Shown piece after piece: positions 30,149 to 38,799 of a DNA stretch of 64,000 nucleotides. Position 1 is the stretch's first letter, and each line of letters opens with the position of its first letter. Source of the stretch: Labrys miyagiensis (lineage in GTDB: Bacteria; Pseudomonadota; Alphaproteobacteria; Rhizobiales; Labraceae); the NCBI RefSeq assembly GCF_030160835.1, contig NZ_BSPC01000066.1:124001-188000 (forward strand), given 5' to 3'. A program made the translations under genes and the position numbers. The notes under the pieces are model-generated. The model was not told the DNA's origin, ran no database searches, and saw only the letters and a program-made list of their open reading frames with translations.

Positions 30149-31050
30149 CGTCTGCCTTCTTCCTGGACCGGGCGCAGGGTGCTCTCCTCGGTCTCGCCAT
30201 TGGCGATGCACTCGGCACCACACTTGAATTCTCGGCGCGCGACAGCCACTCTCCTGTTACCGATCTCGTCGGTGGTGGCCCCTTCGCCCTGCCGGCCGGC
30301 GCCTGGACCGACGATACGTCCATGGCCCTTTGCCTCGCCGAGAGCCTCAATTACCGAAAGCGCTTCGACGCCGTCGACTGCATGAACCGTTTCGTCAATT
30401 GGTGGCGTCACGGTTATATGAGCGCGACCGGCGAATGTTTCGACATTGGCGTCACCACCGAAGAGGCGCTCGCCCGCTACGAGCGCAGCGGCGATCCCTA
30501 TGCCGGCTCGACCGATCCGAAGAGCGCCGGCAATGGCTCGCTCATGCGCCTGGCGCCTGTGGTGATCGCGGCCCGGCAGGATCGGGAGCGAGCCATCCGC
30601 GACGCGGGCGAGCAATCCCGCCTGACCCACGGCGCCGTGGAGGCCGTCTCGGCCTGCCGCCATTTCGCTCTCCTGCTGCATGAGGCGATGACGGGTGCGT
30701 CGAAGGACGAGGTTCTGGCGCCTCGTACCCTGACCGAAGGGGTGCCGGCGAAGATCCGCCGCCTTGCCGCAACCGACTGGCGGCCGATCGAACGTGCCGC
30801 CATCTCCTCGAGCGGCTACGTCGTCGATACGCTCGAGGCGGCTCTGTGGGCCGTGAGCACCACGACGTCCTTTGAGGAGGCGGTTATTCTTGCCGTCAAT
30901 CTCGGTGGTGATGCCGACACGGTCGGCGCCGTCACCGGCCAGCTTGCCGGCGCGATCCATGGCCGGAGCGCCATACCCCCGGCCTGGCAGGACAAGCTCG
31001 TCTGGGGCGACTGGATCGCGGAACTCGCCGGCGAGCTTTGCGCGTCTTGA
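30145..31050 (+). CDS. ADP-ribosylglycohydrolase family protein (DraG-like)
   Basis: These enzymes remove ADP-ribose from proteins or small molecules using a di-magnesium site. Metal-binding motifs are visible: WTDDTSMALCLAESL near 52, KSAGNGSLMRLAP near 130 and the C-terminal NLGGDADTVGAVTGQLAGA near 252. At 301 residues it matches the family. No DraT partner or nitrogenase gene is nearby, so a nitrogen-fixation role is not implied. Its start GTG overlaps the previous gene by 4 bases. Confidence 0.88.
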   Translation: MTSAFFLDRAQGALLGLAIGDALGTTLEFSARDSHSPVTDLVGGGPFALPAGAWTDDTSMALCLAESLNYRKRFDAVDCMNRFVNWWRHGYMSATGECFDIGVTTEEALARYERSGDPYAGSTDPKSAGNGSLMRLAPVVIAARQDRERAIRDAGEQSRLTHGAVEAVSACRHFALLLHEAMTGASKDEVLAPRTLTEGVPAKIRRLAATDWRPIERAAISSSGYVVDTLEAALWAVSTTTSFEEAVILAVNLGGDADTVGAVTGQLAGAIHGRSAIPPAWQDKLVWGDWIAELAGELCAS

Positions 31051-31060
31051 AGCGATACCC

Positions 31061-31186
31061 GATCAGAATGGCGTGCATCGTCATTCCCACGACCAAACCA
31101 AAGGTTTGGTTGGATGACCGTATCCTCACAAGCAAAGCTTGTGAGGATACGCTACAGCCGGAATGACGTGGCGCCCTATTCTGATC
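31061..31186. repeat. Nested inverted repeat between converging genes (likely bidirectional terminator)
   Basis: The outer arms begin GATCAGAATGG and end CTATTCTGATC, and include CGTCATTCC/GGAATGACG. Two perfect inner hairpins are nested inside: ACCAAACC/GGTTTGGT, and GTATCCTCACAAGC paired with GCTTGTGAGGATAC. The element exactly fills the space between the stops of the ADP-ribosylglycohydrolase gene (31050) and the DUF1254 gene (31197). Confidence 0.8.
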
Positions 31187-31196
31187 GCATATTGCC

Positions 31197-31736
31197 TCAT
31201 GGCTGAGCCGTCCCGCAGCGTGCCGCCGTCAGTGCGCGCTCGGTCTCTGCCTTCTCGCCGGGCTCCGCTATGAGCGCGCGTAGCACCACCAGCCCCCTGT
31301 CCTCCGGCGCCTGCAGGCGTGGCGCGCCTGGCTGGTCGGGGCCTTCATTGGCGCGTACCTGCGCGAGCTGTGCAGGCGTGTAGAGGGTGAGATCGATCGC
31401 GCCATTGGCGGCCGCCCGGTCGGTGAGGGCGTAAAAATTGAGGCCGGCGGCGGTGTAGAAGGAGATCGACAGGAAGCCTGATGAGACGGGCACATGCAGC
31501 CGAGCGGCGCCGCCTGCGAGGTCGTAGCGGCAGAAGGCGGTGATAATGGCCGGATCCGGCATCGGCAGAGGCGTCTTGTCCGCCGGCAGAATGGCAAATC
31601 CATCCGCCTTGGTCGTGAGGGCGATGCGCTGAAAGCCGGTCTGGGTGCTGAGGCGCGGCAGGGCGATCATGGAGACGAGATGCGCCAGGATGCCGATCAG
31701 CACGCCCACCAGGCTCCACAGGAACCAGCGCATCAT
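31197..31736 (-). CDS. DUF1254-domain membrane-anchored protein
   Basis: The 179-residue protein has an N-terminal membrane anchor (FLWSLVGVLIGILAHLVSMI) and a periplasmic DUF1254-type domain (AFCRYDLAGGAARLHVP, FLSISFYTAAGLNFYALTDRAA). In many bacteria DUF1254 and DUF1214 are fused in one secreted protein; here they are separate genes. Its ATG overlaps the DUF1214 stop by 4 bases (31733-31736), so it is the last gene of a PBP-DUF1214-DUF1254 operon. Function is unknown. Confidence 0.78.
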   Translation of the reverse strand: MMRWFLWSLVGVLIGILAHLVSMIALPRLSTQTGFQRIALTTKADGFAILPADKTPLPMPDPAIITAFCRYDLAGGAARLHVPVSSGFLSISFYTAAGLNFYALTDRAAANGAIDLTLYTPAQLAQVRANEGPDQPGAPRLQAPEDRGLVVLRALIAEPGEKAETERALTAARCGTAQP

Positions 31737-32344
31737 GACTGCGATCCGTTCTGGCAGGTGCCGCGCTTGATATCGGGCATATCGATGGCCCGACGGGCGC
31801 CCAGCTCGGTCGCAAGGCCGGTGGAGACCGGGCTGTCATAGAGGCGCAGCACCAGCGAGATCGGACCCGCAGCGCTCGGAAGCCAGTTGCCGGGCTGCAG
31901 GCCTGGACCGGTCTCGATTGCCGCCGCACCGTTCTCGCCGCGCATCACGGCGGAACTGGCAAAACCGAAGCGCTCGCTTGGATTGACGAAGGGCTTGCCG
32001 GCCCTGTCGTAGAGGCTGAGCGTCCACCAGCGAGCAGGCGGCAGGATAGGGCCGATGGTGTAGTGGCAACCGCCGTCAAGGGCCCGGCCCTCGGAGTCCA
32101 CCCTCGCGGTGAAGGCCAGGCCCTCGCCCGGGCCGAGCGGCAGGTCCCCCGAACGGGCGATACGGGCACGACTGTAGCGGTCGGCATTGAGCGGATCGGT
32201 GAGGGGCCAGGCTTGCCACGGACCGATACGCAGCGCCCCTAGCTGGAAGGCATCGCCCGTGGTCCACCAGGTCAGGCCGAGCGCCACCACGGCACCCAGG
32301 ACCAGGGCATAGGCCAGTCCGATATTCGATGACGGACCCCTCAT
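31733..32344 (-). CDS. DUF1214-domain membrane-anchored protein
   Basis: From the ATG at 32344 the 203-residue protein has an N-terminal anchor (IGLAYALVLGAVVALGLTWW) and a DUF1214-type domain with WWTLSLYDRAGKPFVNPSERFGF and a late LRLYDSPVSTGL. It should face the periplasm. The frame is open far upstream over the PBP gene, but that part is a shadow. Start and stop overlap the neighbouring genes by 4 bases at each end, so synthesis is tightly coupled to the PBP and to DUF1254. Confidence 0.78.
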   Translation of the reverse strand: MRGPSSNIGLAYALVLGAVVALGLTWWTTGDAFQLGALRIGPWQAWPLTDPLNADRYSRARIARSGDLPLGPGEGLAFTARVDSEGRALDGGCHYTIGPILPPARWWTLSLYDRAGKPFVNPSERFGFASSAVMRGENGAAAIETGPGLQPGNWLPSAAGPISLVLRLYDSPVSTGLATELGARRAIDMPDIKRGTCQNGSQS

Positions 32345-34566
32345 TCGATGGTCGACCGGCGCGGCAAGGCGGCTGATTTGGCGGGGGCCGGGGGAAGGGC
32401 GGCACTGGCGCTGTCGATCATCACGCCAATGTCGTGCAGCACCAGCGTGGCGTTGCGCGCGAGGGCCTGTGGCACCATCGGAGGTGGTGGCGGTGTCCCA
32501 TCGACGGTCTGTGGCGGTGGCTCGCCCTTTTTCGGCTGTTGCTCGGGCGGGAAGGGGGCCACGCCCGGGATCGGCCGGAGGTCGGCGCCCTGATGCGCCA
32601 CCGTCATCACCTGCTGCCAGGTCATGGCTGGCAGGGTGCCGCCGGTCATCTTGTTGCTGGGCTGGAAATTGTCGTTGCCGTACCAGACCCCGCCGACGAA
32701 ATTGCCAGTGAAGCCCATGAACCAGGCGTCTCGATAGGAATTGGTGGTGCCCGTCTTGCCGGCGACCTTGATGCCGGGCAGTTGCGCCTTCTTGCCCGTG
32801 CCGTTCTCGACCACGCTGTTCAGCATGCCGTTCATGTCGCTGATGATCTTGGGATCGATGACGATGGGGGTCTCCGTCGTTGCATCGAACCGATAGAGCA
32901 GATCGCCCCTGGCGCTGCGGATCTCGGTCGCCGCGTGGGGCGGCGCCTTGTGTCCACCGGAGGCGAAGACGCCATAGGCGCCCGTCATCTCCAGGAGATC
33001 GACCGCCTCCACGCCGATCGGCAGGGCCCAGGATTCCTTGAGGTCCGTCTCGATACCCATCGTATGGGCGGTATCGATGATCATGCGCCGGCCATCGACG
33101 GCGTTCTTGCTCAGCGCCAGCGAGAGCTTGACCGGGATGACGTTGATCGAGCGGGTAATCGCCTGCAACAGCGTCACCGGCCCGGAGAAGCTGTGGCCGA
33201 AATTCTGCGGGCACCAATTCTTGATGCAGACGGGCGAGTCGACCACGATCGATTTCGGTGTGAAGCCGTTCATCAGGGCGGTGGTGTAGACGAAGGGCTT
33301 GAAGGAGGAGCCGGGCTGGCGCAGGGCGTCGGTGGCGCGATTGAACTGGCTCTGGCTGTAGTCACGCCCGCCCACCATGGCCCGCACCGCGCCGTCGGTG
33401 TCCATGATCACGATGGCGCCCTGATGGGCGTTGTAGTCGCTGCCATATTGGCGCAGCATCGATTCCAGCGCGTTCTCGGCGGCGGACTGGATGGCAGGGT
33501 CGAGCGCGGTGCGCACCACGAAGACGGACTCGTCCCCGAGCCCCCCATCATCGGCCATGTCGGCGATCTCGCCATAGGCCCAGTCGAGATAGTAGTCCGG
33601 CGCCTTCTCACGGGCCCGGTCGACGGGGGTCGCCGGATTGCGCCGGGCGCCCGAGACCTGGCCTTCCGTCATGAAGCCGGCATCGACGAGATTGCTCAGC
33701 ACCTGGTTGGCGCGCCCGCGCGCGGCGGCGAGGTTGTTGGTGGGCGCATATTTGGTCGGCGCCTTGAACAGGCCCGCCAGCATGGCGGCCTCCGCCAGCG
33801 AGACGTCGCGCACCGACTTGCCGAAATAATATTGCGCCGCCGCTTCGATGCCGAAGGCGCCGCCGCCCATATAGGCGCGGTCGAGATAGAGCTTGAGGAT
33901 CTCGTCCTTGCTCAGATGTCCTTCGAGCCAGAGCGCCAGATAGGCCTCGCGGATCTTGCGCTCCAGCGTGCGCTGGTTGGAGAGGAAGAGATTCTTGGCT
34001 AACTGCTGGGTGATCGAGGAGCCGCCCTGCACCACGCCGCTCGCCTGGCTGTTGACGGTGACGGCGCGGATCGTGCCGATGATATCGATGCCGAAATGAT
34101 CGTAGAAGCGGCGGTCCTCGGTGGCGAGCACGGCCTTGATGACATAATCGGGCATGTCGGCGAGAGCCACGCTGTCATTGCTGCGGATGCCGCGCTGGCC
34201 GACGACATTGCCGTAGCGGTCCTCGAAGGTGACGGCGATATCGGCCCGATGCAGCCAATCGTCACCGATCTGCTTCATGATGGGCTGGGCCAGCATCAGG
34301 CCGACGATCAGGCCTGCGGTGCCGAGCGTCAGCGCTTCGCAGCCAATCTCGACCAGCAGGCGGCGCCAGCCCGCGACCTGGAAGCGATGCGAGAAGTCCG
34401 AGCCCCATTCGATCGCTGCGCGCAGCTTCTGTCCCGATACATAGACTGCATTGTCGAGCCACGAATCGAGCCGCAGGGCCCGGCGGCTGAAACGCTTGAA
34501 AAAGGACGGTTCTGGCTTGCGTTCAGGCACTGTGAGAACCAACCGATGCGCGGTGCGATGGTGCAA
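32341..34566 (-). CDS. Class A penicillin-binding protein (PBP1A type)
   Basis: This is a bifunctional peptidoglycan synthase: glycosyltransferase GT51 plus transpeptidase. A membrane anchor lies near residues 78-95. The GT51 motifs are EDRRFYDHFGID (near 150), GGSSITQQLAKN (near 182) and KEIL-like KDEILKLYLDRAYMG. The transpeptidase motifs are SxxK in GSSFKPF (near 420), SxN in RSINV and KTG in KTGTTNSYRDAWF (near 605). A proline-rich tail follows. The start is uncertain: TTG at 34566 or GTG at 34530, with no ATG in a suitable position. It leads an operon with the DUF1214 and DUF1254 proteins. Confidence 0.9.
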   Translation of the reverse strand: MHHRTAHRLVLTVPERKPEPSFFKRFSRRALRLDSWLDNAVYVSGQKLRAAIEWGSDFSHRFQVAGWRRLLVEIGCEALTLGTAGLIVGLMLAQPIMKQIGDDWLHRADIAVTFEDRYGNVVGQRGIRSNDSVALADMPDYVIKAVLATEDRRFYDHFGIDIIGTIRAVTVNSQASGVVQGGSSITQQLAKNLFLSNQRTLERKIREAYLALWLEGHLSKDEILKLYLDRAYMGGGAFGIEAAAQYYFGKSVRDVSLAEAAMLAGLFKAPTKYAPTNNLAAARGRANQVLSNLVDAGFMTEGQVSGARRNPATPVDRAREKAPDYYLDWAYGEIADMADDGGLGDESVFVVRTALDPAIQSAAENALESMLRQYGSDYNAHQGAIVIMDTDGAVRAMVGGRDYSQSQFNRATDALRQPGSSFKPFVYTTALMNGFTPKSIVVDSPVCIKNWCPQNFGHSFSGPVTLLQAITRSINVIPVKLSLALSKNAVDGRRMIIDTAHTMGIETDLKESWALPIGVEAVDLLEMTGAYGVFASGGHKAPPHAATEIRSARGDLLYRFDATTETPIVIDPKIISDMNGMLNSVVENGTGKKAQLPGIKVAGKTGTTNSYRDAWFMGFTGNFVGGVWYGNDNFQPSNKMTGGTLPAMTWQQVMTVAHQGADLRPIPGVAPFPPEQQPKKGEPPPQTVDGTPPPPPMVPQALARNATLVLHDIGVMIDSASAALPPAPAKSAALPRRSTIE

Positions 34567-34632
34567 AGCGTCATCTTACCTGCGGCGAGAGGTTCCCGGA
34601 AGGGGGCGCGAACGTTCGTGGCACCGACGCTT

Positions 34633-35157
34633 TTAGGGGACACCCTCAACGGTCGGCCGCCTGAAACCCATAGCCATCCATGCGAACAGCAACTTCAGTA
34701 TGAATTTGACGGAGTAGCCTGGGTAATTGGGAATATCATCCGGCAAAATCACGCCTTTGGGCCGTTTGGCCGTCATTATACGCATTGTCGCCGGCGGCAT
34801 ATCGCTGGGAAGGCGGTCGCGATAGATCGTGAGCCAATGCCCCTTCGTAAAGTCAAGGAACATGGCCGTCTCGCAACAATGAGCGTACATCCGCCTCGTT
34901 GGCGAACTTGGTTTCAGCCGTCGCTCCTCGAAAAGCTCATGGCCTTTGACGCAGCGCACGCGATCCTTGCGATATAATACGTAGTCCGTACCGCCGTCTT
35001 CGGCCAAGACACAGTCCACGCCATGCCTTGCCTGATCAAGGCGACCAGCCTCTTGGCAACTCGAGCAATAACAAATGCCCCGCAAGATTGGAGTACCGGC
35101 AATCTGAAGCTCTATTTCGCCGCAACGGCAGGATGCCAGGATGAGCTTATTCATCAT
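34633..35157 (-). CDS. GFA-like zinc-binding protein
   Basis: The 174-residue protein shows the cysteine pattern of the GFA (glutathione-dependent formaldehyde-activating) superfamily: SCRCGEIEL at 9-17, CYCSSCQ near 29-35 and a later MYAHCC. The middle part (GTDYVLYRKDRVRCVKGHE) also fits. The C-terminus carries a hydrophobic stretch (KFILKLLFAWMAMGF). A detoxification role is not shown. The start at 35157 is an ATGATG pair; the upstream frame to 35400 is not homologous. Between this gene and the VOC gene, 35158-35550 holds nothing recognisable. Confidence 0.7.
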   Translation of the reverse strand: MMNKLILASCRCGEIELQIAGTPILRGICYCSSCQEAGRLDQARHGVDCVLAEDGGTDYVLYRKDRVRCVKGHELFEERRLKPSSPTRRMYAHCCETAMFLDFTKGHWLTIYRDRLPSDMPPATMRIMTAKRPKGVILPDDIPNYPGYSVKFILKLLFAWMAMGFRRPTVEGVP

Positions 35158-35550
35158 TTTCAATCGTCCACAATCTGGTCTCGACCAGCAGCCCGGCGCG
35201 CTCCCGCACCGTCGCACAACTATCCTTTGATACCGATACTTTGCATAACGAATGTGGCTGCGGTGCCAAAAAATCACTCGTCGCTTTTCGACCTGAGCGA
35301 GCCCGATGGGCGAGATGTCGTTGTGCAGGTGCTTCTTCCAAATGTCCGCTTTCGGAAAGGCCTGTTGGCGGCTCCAATACCGGCTATGGGTTGAAAGCAA
35401 TCCTTCACATCAGGCACATCGAGACTGGGCTATCCGAATTTTTCTTGCCTCGACTGTCGGGCGCCCCTCGCATAGATCGTCCTCGGAAAGCAGAGGCTGG
35501 CGGTCGCATGGACAAGCCGGTCCCAACAGGTATGAAAAGGGAGTTTCCAA

Positions 35551-36024
35551 ATGCCTCAGCCCATCCCGAACGGCATGAGCACCATCTCGCCCCATTTGGT
35601 TTGCGCCGGCGCGGCCGACGCAATCGACTTCTACAAGAAGGCTTTCGGTGCCCAGGAAATGGCGCGCCTCGCCGGGCCGGATGGCAGGCTGATGCATGGC
35701 TGCATCAAGATCGAAGGCAGCACGGTCATGTTGGTGGACGAATATAAGGAATGGGGTATGCAATCGCCTCTGACGCTCGGCGGCACGCCGGTGACGGTGC
35801 ATCTCTACGTACCCGATGTCGATGCCTTTGTCGCCCGCGCGGTCGAGGCCGGTGCCACGGTCACCATGCCGATCCAAGATATGTTCTGGGGTGATCGGTA
35901 TGGCGTGATGAAGGATCCGTTCGGCCATAGCTGGTCTGCCGCCACCCATCTGCGCGATGTCTCGCCTGATGAAATTCGCGAAGCGATGAAGAAGCCCATG
36001 GGCGACAATTGCCAGACACCTTGA
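35551..36024 (+). CDS. VOC-family (PhnB/glyoxalase-like) protein
   Basis: The 157-residue protein has the two beta-alpha-beta units of the vicinal oxygen chelate fold: [25 protein letters not shown] near 12-36 and [25 protein letters not shown] near 80-105, followed by [19 protein letters not shown]. This is the PhnB/DUF1428-like subgroup. It could be a metal enzyme or a resistance-type binding protein; the substrate is unknown. A good site (AAAAGGGAG) precedes the ATG. Confidence 0.82.
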   Translation: MPQPIPNGMSTISPHLVCAGAADAIDFYKKAFGAQEMARLAGPDGRLMHGCIKIEGSTVMLVDEYKEWGMQSPLTLGGTPVTVHLYVPDVDAFVARAVEAGATVTMPIQDMFWGDRYGVMKDPFGHSWSAATHLRDVSPDEIREAMKKPMGDNCQTP

Positions 36025-36082
36025 CCGTCGCGCCGCAAAGGCGTGCTTGGCTCCTGCGGACAATTCCGCTATTCCAGCGGCC

Positions 36083-36562
36083 ATGAGCCAGGCCGCCCAA
36101 CCTTTCTGGAAGACCAAGACGCTGGAGGAACTCTCTCTCGAGGAGTGGGAGAGCCTGTGCGACGGCTGTGGGCGCTGCTGCCTGGTCAAGCTCGAGGAAG
36201 AGGAAACGGCCGATACCTATTTCACCGACGTCGCCTGCTTCATGCTCGAAAGCCATAGCTGCCAATGTTCGGACTATGAGCATCGCAAGAAGCACGTGCC
36301 CGATTGCGTGACGCTGACGCCGGAGCTGGTCCGCACCATCGACTGGTTGCCGCCGACCTGCGCCTATCGCCTCGTGGCTGAAGGCGAGGACCTCTATTGG
36401 TGGCACCCGCTGGTCTCAGGGGATCCCTCGACCGTGCACAGCGCTGAGGTTTCCGTGCGCGGCAAGGTCAAGGCCGATGACACCCAGATCGCCGATGGCG
36501 AGTGGGAAGATCACGTGGTGCGCTGGCCCATGCGCGTACCCAAAAAGGCGCGACGGAAGTAG
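36083..36562 (+). CDS. YcgN-family (UPF0260) cysteine-cluster protein
   Basis: The 159-residue protein starts [33 protein letters not shown] and continues with paired cysteines in the first 70 residues ([20 protein letters not shown]). This is the UPF0260/YcgN pattern, thought to bind metal, with unknown role. The ATG at 36083 was chosen over an upstream in-frame TTG at 36047 because the family begins here. It is convergent with the first trypsin-like protease gene. Confidence 0.85.
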   Translation: MSQAAQPFWKTKTLEELSLEEWESLCDGCGRCCLVKLEEEETADTYFTDVACFMLESHSCQCSDYEHRKKHVPDCVTLTPELVRTIDWLPPTCAYRLVAEGEDLYWWHPLVSGDPSTVHSAEVSVRGKVKADDTQIADGEWEDHVVRWPMRVPKKARRK

Positions 36563-36580
36563 GGTGCCGAAAGTGCGGCC

Positions 36581-37369
36581 TTACTGGAATTTCACCGGAG
36601 AGCCGGCCGCATCCGCCATGTTCTCGATGAACGTGCGGTAGTCCGAGACGGCCGTTACGGCGGTGATCGCGCCGCAATCCTTGCCCTTGCCGCCCATCAC
36701 GGCCGAGATCACGCCCACCAGCACATAGCCGTTGGCGGTGCGCTGGAACACCGGCCCGCCGGAATCGCCGCGGCAGATGCCATTGTTGTTGATGGTCCTC
36801 CGCGTCGCCTTGTGGTCGATCAGGAAGAGCTGGTGGGACCTGGTATCGATCTGGTCGAGCATGTCGAAATGCCGCTCGCGCAGCTTGCCGGCGCTGCTCA
36901 GCACACGGTCGCGGCTCATGCCGAAGCCGGCGACCTGGACGTCGACGAAGCTGCCGTCATCCGCCACGCGGGAGGCGAGGGGCACGGGCACCAGCCAATC
37001 CGGAAAGGCTTGCTCGACTCGGATGAGGGCGATGTCGTTGATCGCCGCGGTCGTGCCGAGCGCCTGGACGTCAAACTGGGGATGGATCGCCACCTGGGTT
37101 GCCTCGGCAAAACGGAAGCGAAACTGGGCGTCGAGCGCGCGGATGCGGTATTCGCCATGGCCGGACAGGAAGCAATGGGCGGCGGTCAAGACGAGCTTCT
37201 TCGAGATCACGGTGCCGCTGCATTTGGTGCCGCCCGGACCAGTGATCTGGACGACATGGCTGCGCACGCCGCCGGGATCGGTTGCATCGCGTCCCCCCTT
37301 GATCGCCAAGGCGGGCGAAGACAGGGCAAGGACCAGCAAGACAGCTACGGCAAATCGGATTCTCATCAT
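36581..37369 (-). CDS. Secreted trypsin-like serine protease (S1 family)
   Basis: A signal peptide (MMRIRFAVAVLLVLALSSPALA) is followed by the family start IKGG. The catalytic triad is complete: histidine in TAAHC, aspartate in NDIALIR, and serine in RGDSGGPV. Cysteine pairs suit an exported, disulfide-bonded enzyme. At 262 residues it is a single-domain protease. A second related gene lies directly upstream on the same strand, 38 bases away, so the two may have arisen by duplication or be co-transcribed. Confidence 0.87.
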   Translation of the reverse strand: MMRIRFAVAVLLVLALSSPALAIKGGRDATDPGGVRSHVVQITGPGGTKCSGTVISKKLVLTAAHCFLSGHGEYRIRALDAQFRFRFAEATQVAIHPQFDVQALGTTAAINDIALIRVEQAFPDWLVPVPLASRVADDGSFVDVQVAGFGMSRDRVLSSAGKLRERHFDMLDQIDTRSHQLFLIDHKATRRTINNNGICRGDSGGPVFQRTANGYVLVGVISAVMGGKGKDCGAITAVTAVSDYRTFIENMADAAGSPVKFQ

Positions 37370-37407
37370 GGATTAGGTCTAGAGCATTTCCTTCCAAAGC
37401 CAAATGA

Positions 37408-38139
37408 CTACGGCAGAGACACGCCCATTTTCGCGGCATTGGCGCGGATCCAGGGCAGGGCCGTGCCCAAAAGCGCCACGCCCGTCATGCCCCCGCATCC
37501 CTTGCGGCTGTTCTCGCCGACGGCCGAGGCGAGCACGCCGACCAGAAGACCGTCGCGCAGCACCGGACCGCCCGAATCACCCTGGCAGGCGCCCCCGACG
37601 CCGGTCTCTTCGCGCAGGCGCAACTGCACCTTCGAGATAGGCGGGGCGCCTTCGAGCCTCAGCTCTCGCAGGACACCCCCGCTTTTGCCGGCATTCTGCG
37701 CGGTGAGGCCGAAGCCGGCGATACGATAGCTTTGCCCGGCGACGCCGGCCTCGGCCGCCAGGGGCAGGGGAGCATAGCCGGAGAGCGGCGTATCGAGCTT
37801 CACCAGAGCAAGATCGATGGTGAAATGCCTGGTGTCATAGGCGCCCGCATCGAATTGGGGGTGGATGGCCACCTGGCCGAGCGGCGAGAGCACCGGCTTG
37901 CCGCCGGCATAGGTCAGCAGGCGGTAATTGGCGCCCTTGCGCACGCAATGGCCGGCCGTCAGCAGGAGGTCGGGCGCGATCACGCTGGCGGAACAGAAGC
38001 TGCCGCGGTCGCTCACGATCATCACCACATGGCTGATCATATCGGTGCCCGCCGGCGAGCCGCCGACGATGGCCTGAGCCGGCCCGGCAACTGGCAGGAG
38101 GGTGGCGAGGGCGAACAGGAGGGCGCGCAAACGGGTCAT
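37408..38139 (-). CDS. Secreted trypsin-like serine protease (S1 family), second copy
   Basis: From the ATG at 38139 the 243-residue protein has a signal peptide (MTRLRALLFALATLLPVAGPAQA) and mature start IVGGSPAGT, the standard activated N-terminus of S1 proteases. The triad is histidine in TAGHC, aspartate in TIDLALVKL and serine in QGDSGGPVL. It differs strongly from its neighbour, so any duplication is old. Between the two genes is a short TCTAGAGCATTT motif, known to me as a common Rhizobiales intergenic sequence. The longer upstream frame is not homologous. Confidence 0.87.
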   Translation of the reverse strand: MTRLRALLFALATLLPVAGPAQAIVGGSPAGTDMISHVVMIVSDRGSFCSASVIAPDLLLTAGHCVRKGANYRLLTYAGGKPVLSPLGQVAIHPQFDAGAYDTRHFTIDLALVKLDTPLSGYAPLPLAAEAGVAGQSYRIAGFGLTAQNAGKSGGVLRELRLEGAPPISKVQLRLREETGVGGACQGDSGGPVLRDGLLVGVLASAVGENSRKGCGGMTGVALLGTALPWIRANAAKMGVSLP

Positions 38140-38190
38140 GCTTCGGCTTTGGCGGCTCGGAGCGGCCCTGTCAACCCAAGGGCATGATCC

Positions 38191-38355
38191 CTGGGAGCGC
38201 GGACGTCTCGTCCGCTCTTGAAACGATGCTGGCGCAAGAGAGGGTGGTGGTGGTTTTGGCCTACCTGAATGTCCTGCTTCTCCCACAATCGTATCGTTTC
38301 GAGAGCGGATCGTCCGACACTCACTTGAGTGTCGTAGGGACGTCCGCGCTCCCAG
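38191..38355. repeat. Inverted repeat with an extra hairpin inserted in one arm
   Basis: Left arm 38191-38227 and right arm 38293-38355 are complementary over CTGGGAGCGCGGACGT and over CGCTCT(T/C)GAAACGAT. The right arm carries about 24 additional bases, centred on the palindrome CGACACTCA-CT-TGAGTGTCG at 38315-38334. The core GCGGACGT...CGTCCGC and its flank match the element at 143-272. It separates the protease genes from the divergent feuN-feuP-feuQ genes. Confidence 0.75.
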
Positions 38356-38478
38356 CGGTTTCCGGCACTCTTCTGGCGAAGGACGGCATTCCGCATTACG
38401 TTCATGCGATGTTCAGTGCTTTTACGGGATGATAGCGGTTCGAATCGGGGGATCGTCGCGAACCGCAGCGGAAGGGCG

Positions 38479-38790
38479 ATGATGGGTTGGAGATCATCCA
38501 TGGCCGCGGCGCTAATGCTGGGCTTGGCTTCAGGGGCGGCCGTGCGTCCGGCAAACGCGGCGTGCATCAGCCTGAGCGAGGCGCGGCCGCTGGTGCAGGC
38601 CGGAACCGTCGTGTCTCTGCTCTCCGTTCTCGGTCCCGTGCGCCGAGCCGTCAAGGGCGAGATGATCGATGGCGATTTGTGTGGAGGCCCGGACAATTAC
38701 CGCTATGTCGTCACATTTCTGGGGCCGGATGGCAGAGTGATACGGGCGACGATCAACGCCAAGACCGGCGAAGTCGTGGGTGTGAAGTAG
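38479..38790 (+). CDS. feuN: Small exported PepSY-like protein, probable FeuN
   Basis: The 103-residue protein has a signal peptide ending PANA, then ACISLSEARPLVQAGTVVSLLSVLGPVRR, two cysteines, and the ending VTFLGPDGRVIRATINAKTGEVVGVK, which is a PepSY-like unit. In Sinorhizobium meliloti a small periplasmic protein FeuN, encoded just upstream of feuP-feuQ, restrains signalling through the sensor FeuQ. Position, size and export match that case, though sequence identity was not tested. The ATG at 38479 is preceded by GGAAGGG. Confidence 0.65.
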   Translation: MMGWRSSMAAALMLGLASGAAVRPANAACISLSEARPLVQAGTVVSLLSVLGPVRRAVKGEMIDGDLCGGPDNYRYVVTFLGPDGRVIRATINAKTGEVVGVK

Positions 38791-38799
38791 GGAACGATT

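Noticed and set aside
32434-34002. 522-residue plus-strand frame over the class A PBP gene
   Set aside because: It is a shadow of the PBP gene. The minus strand carries all GT51 and transpeptidase motifs.
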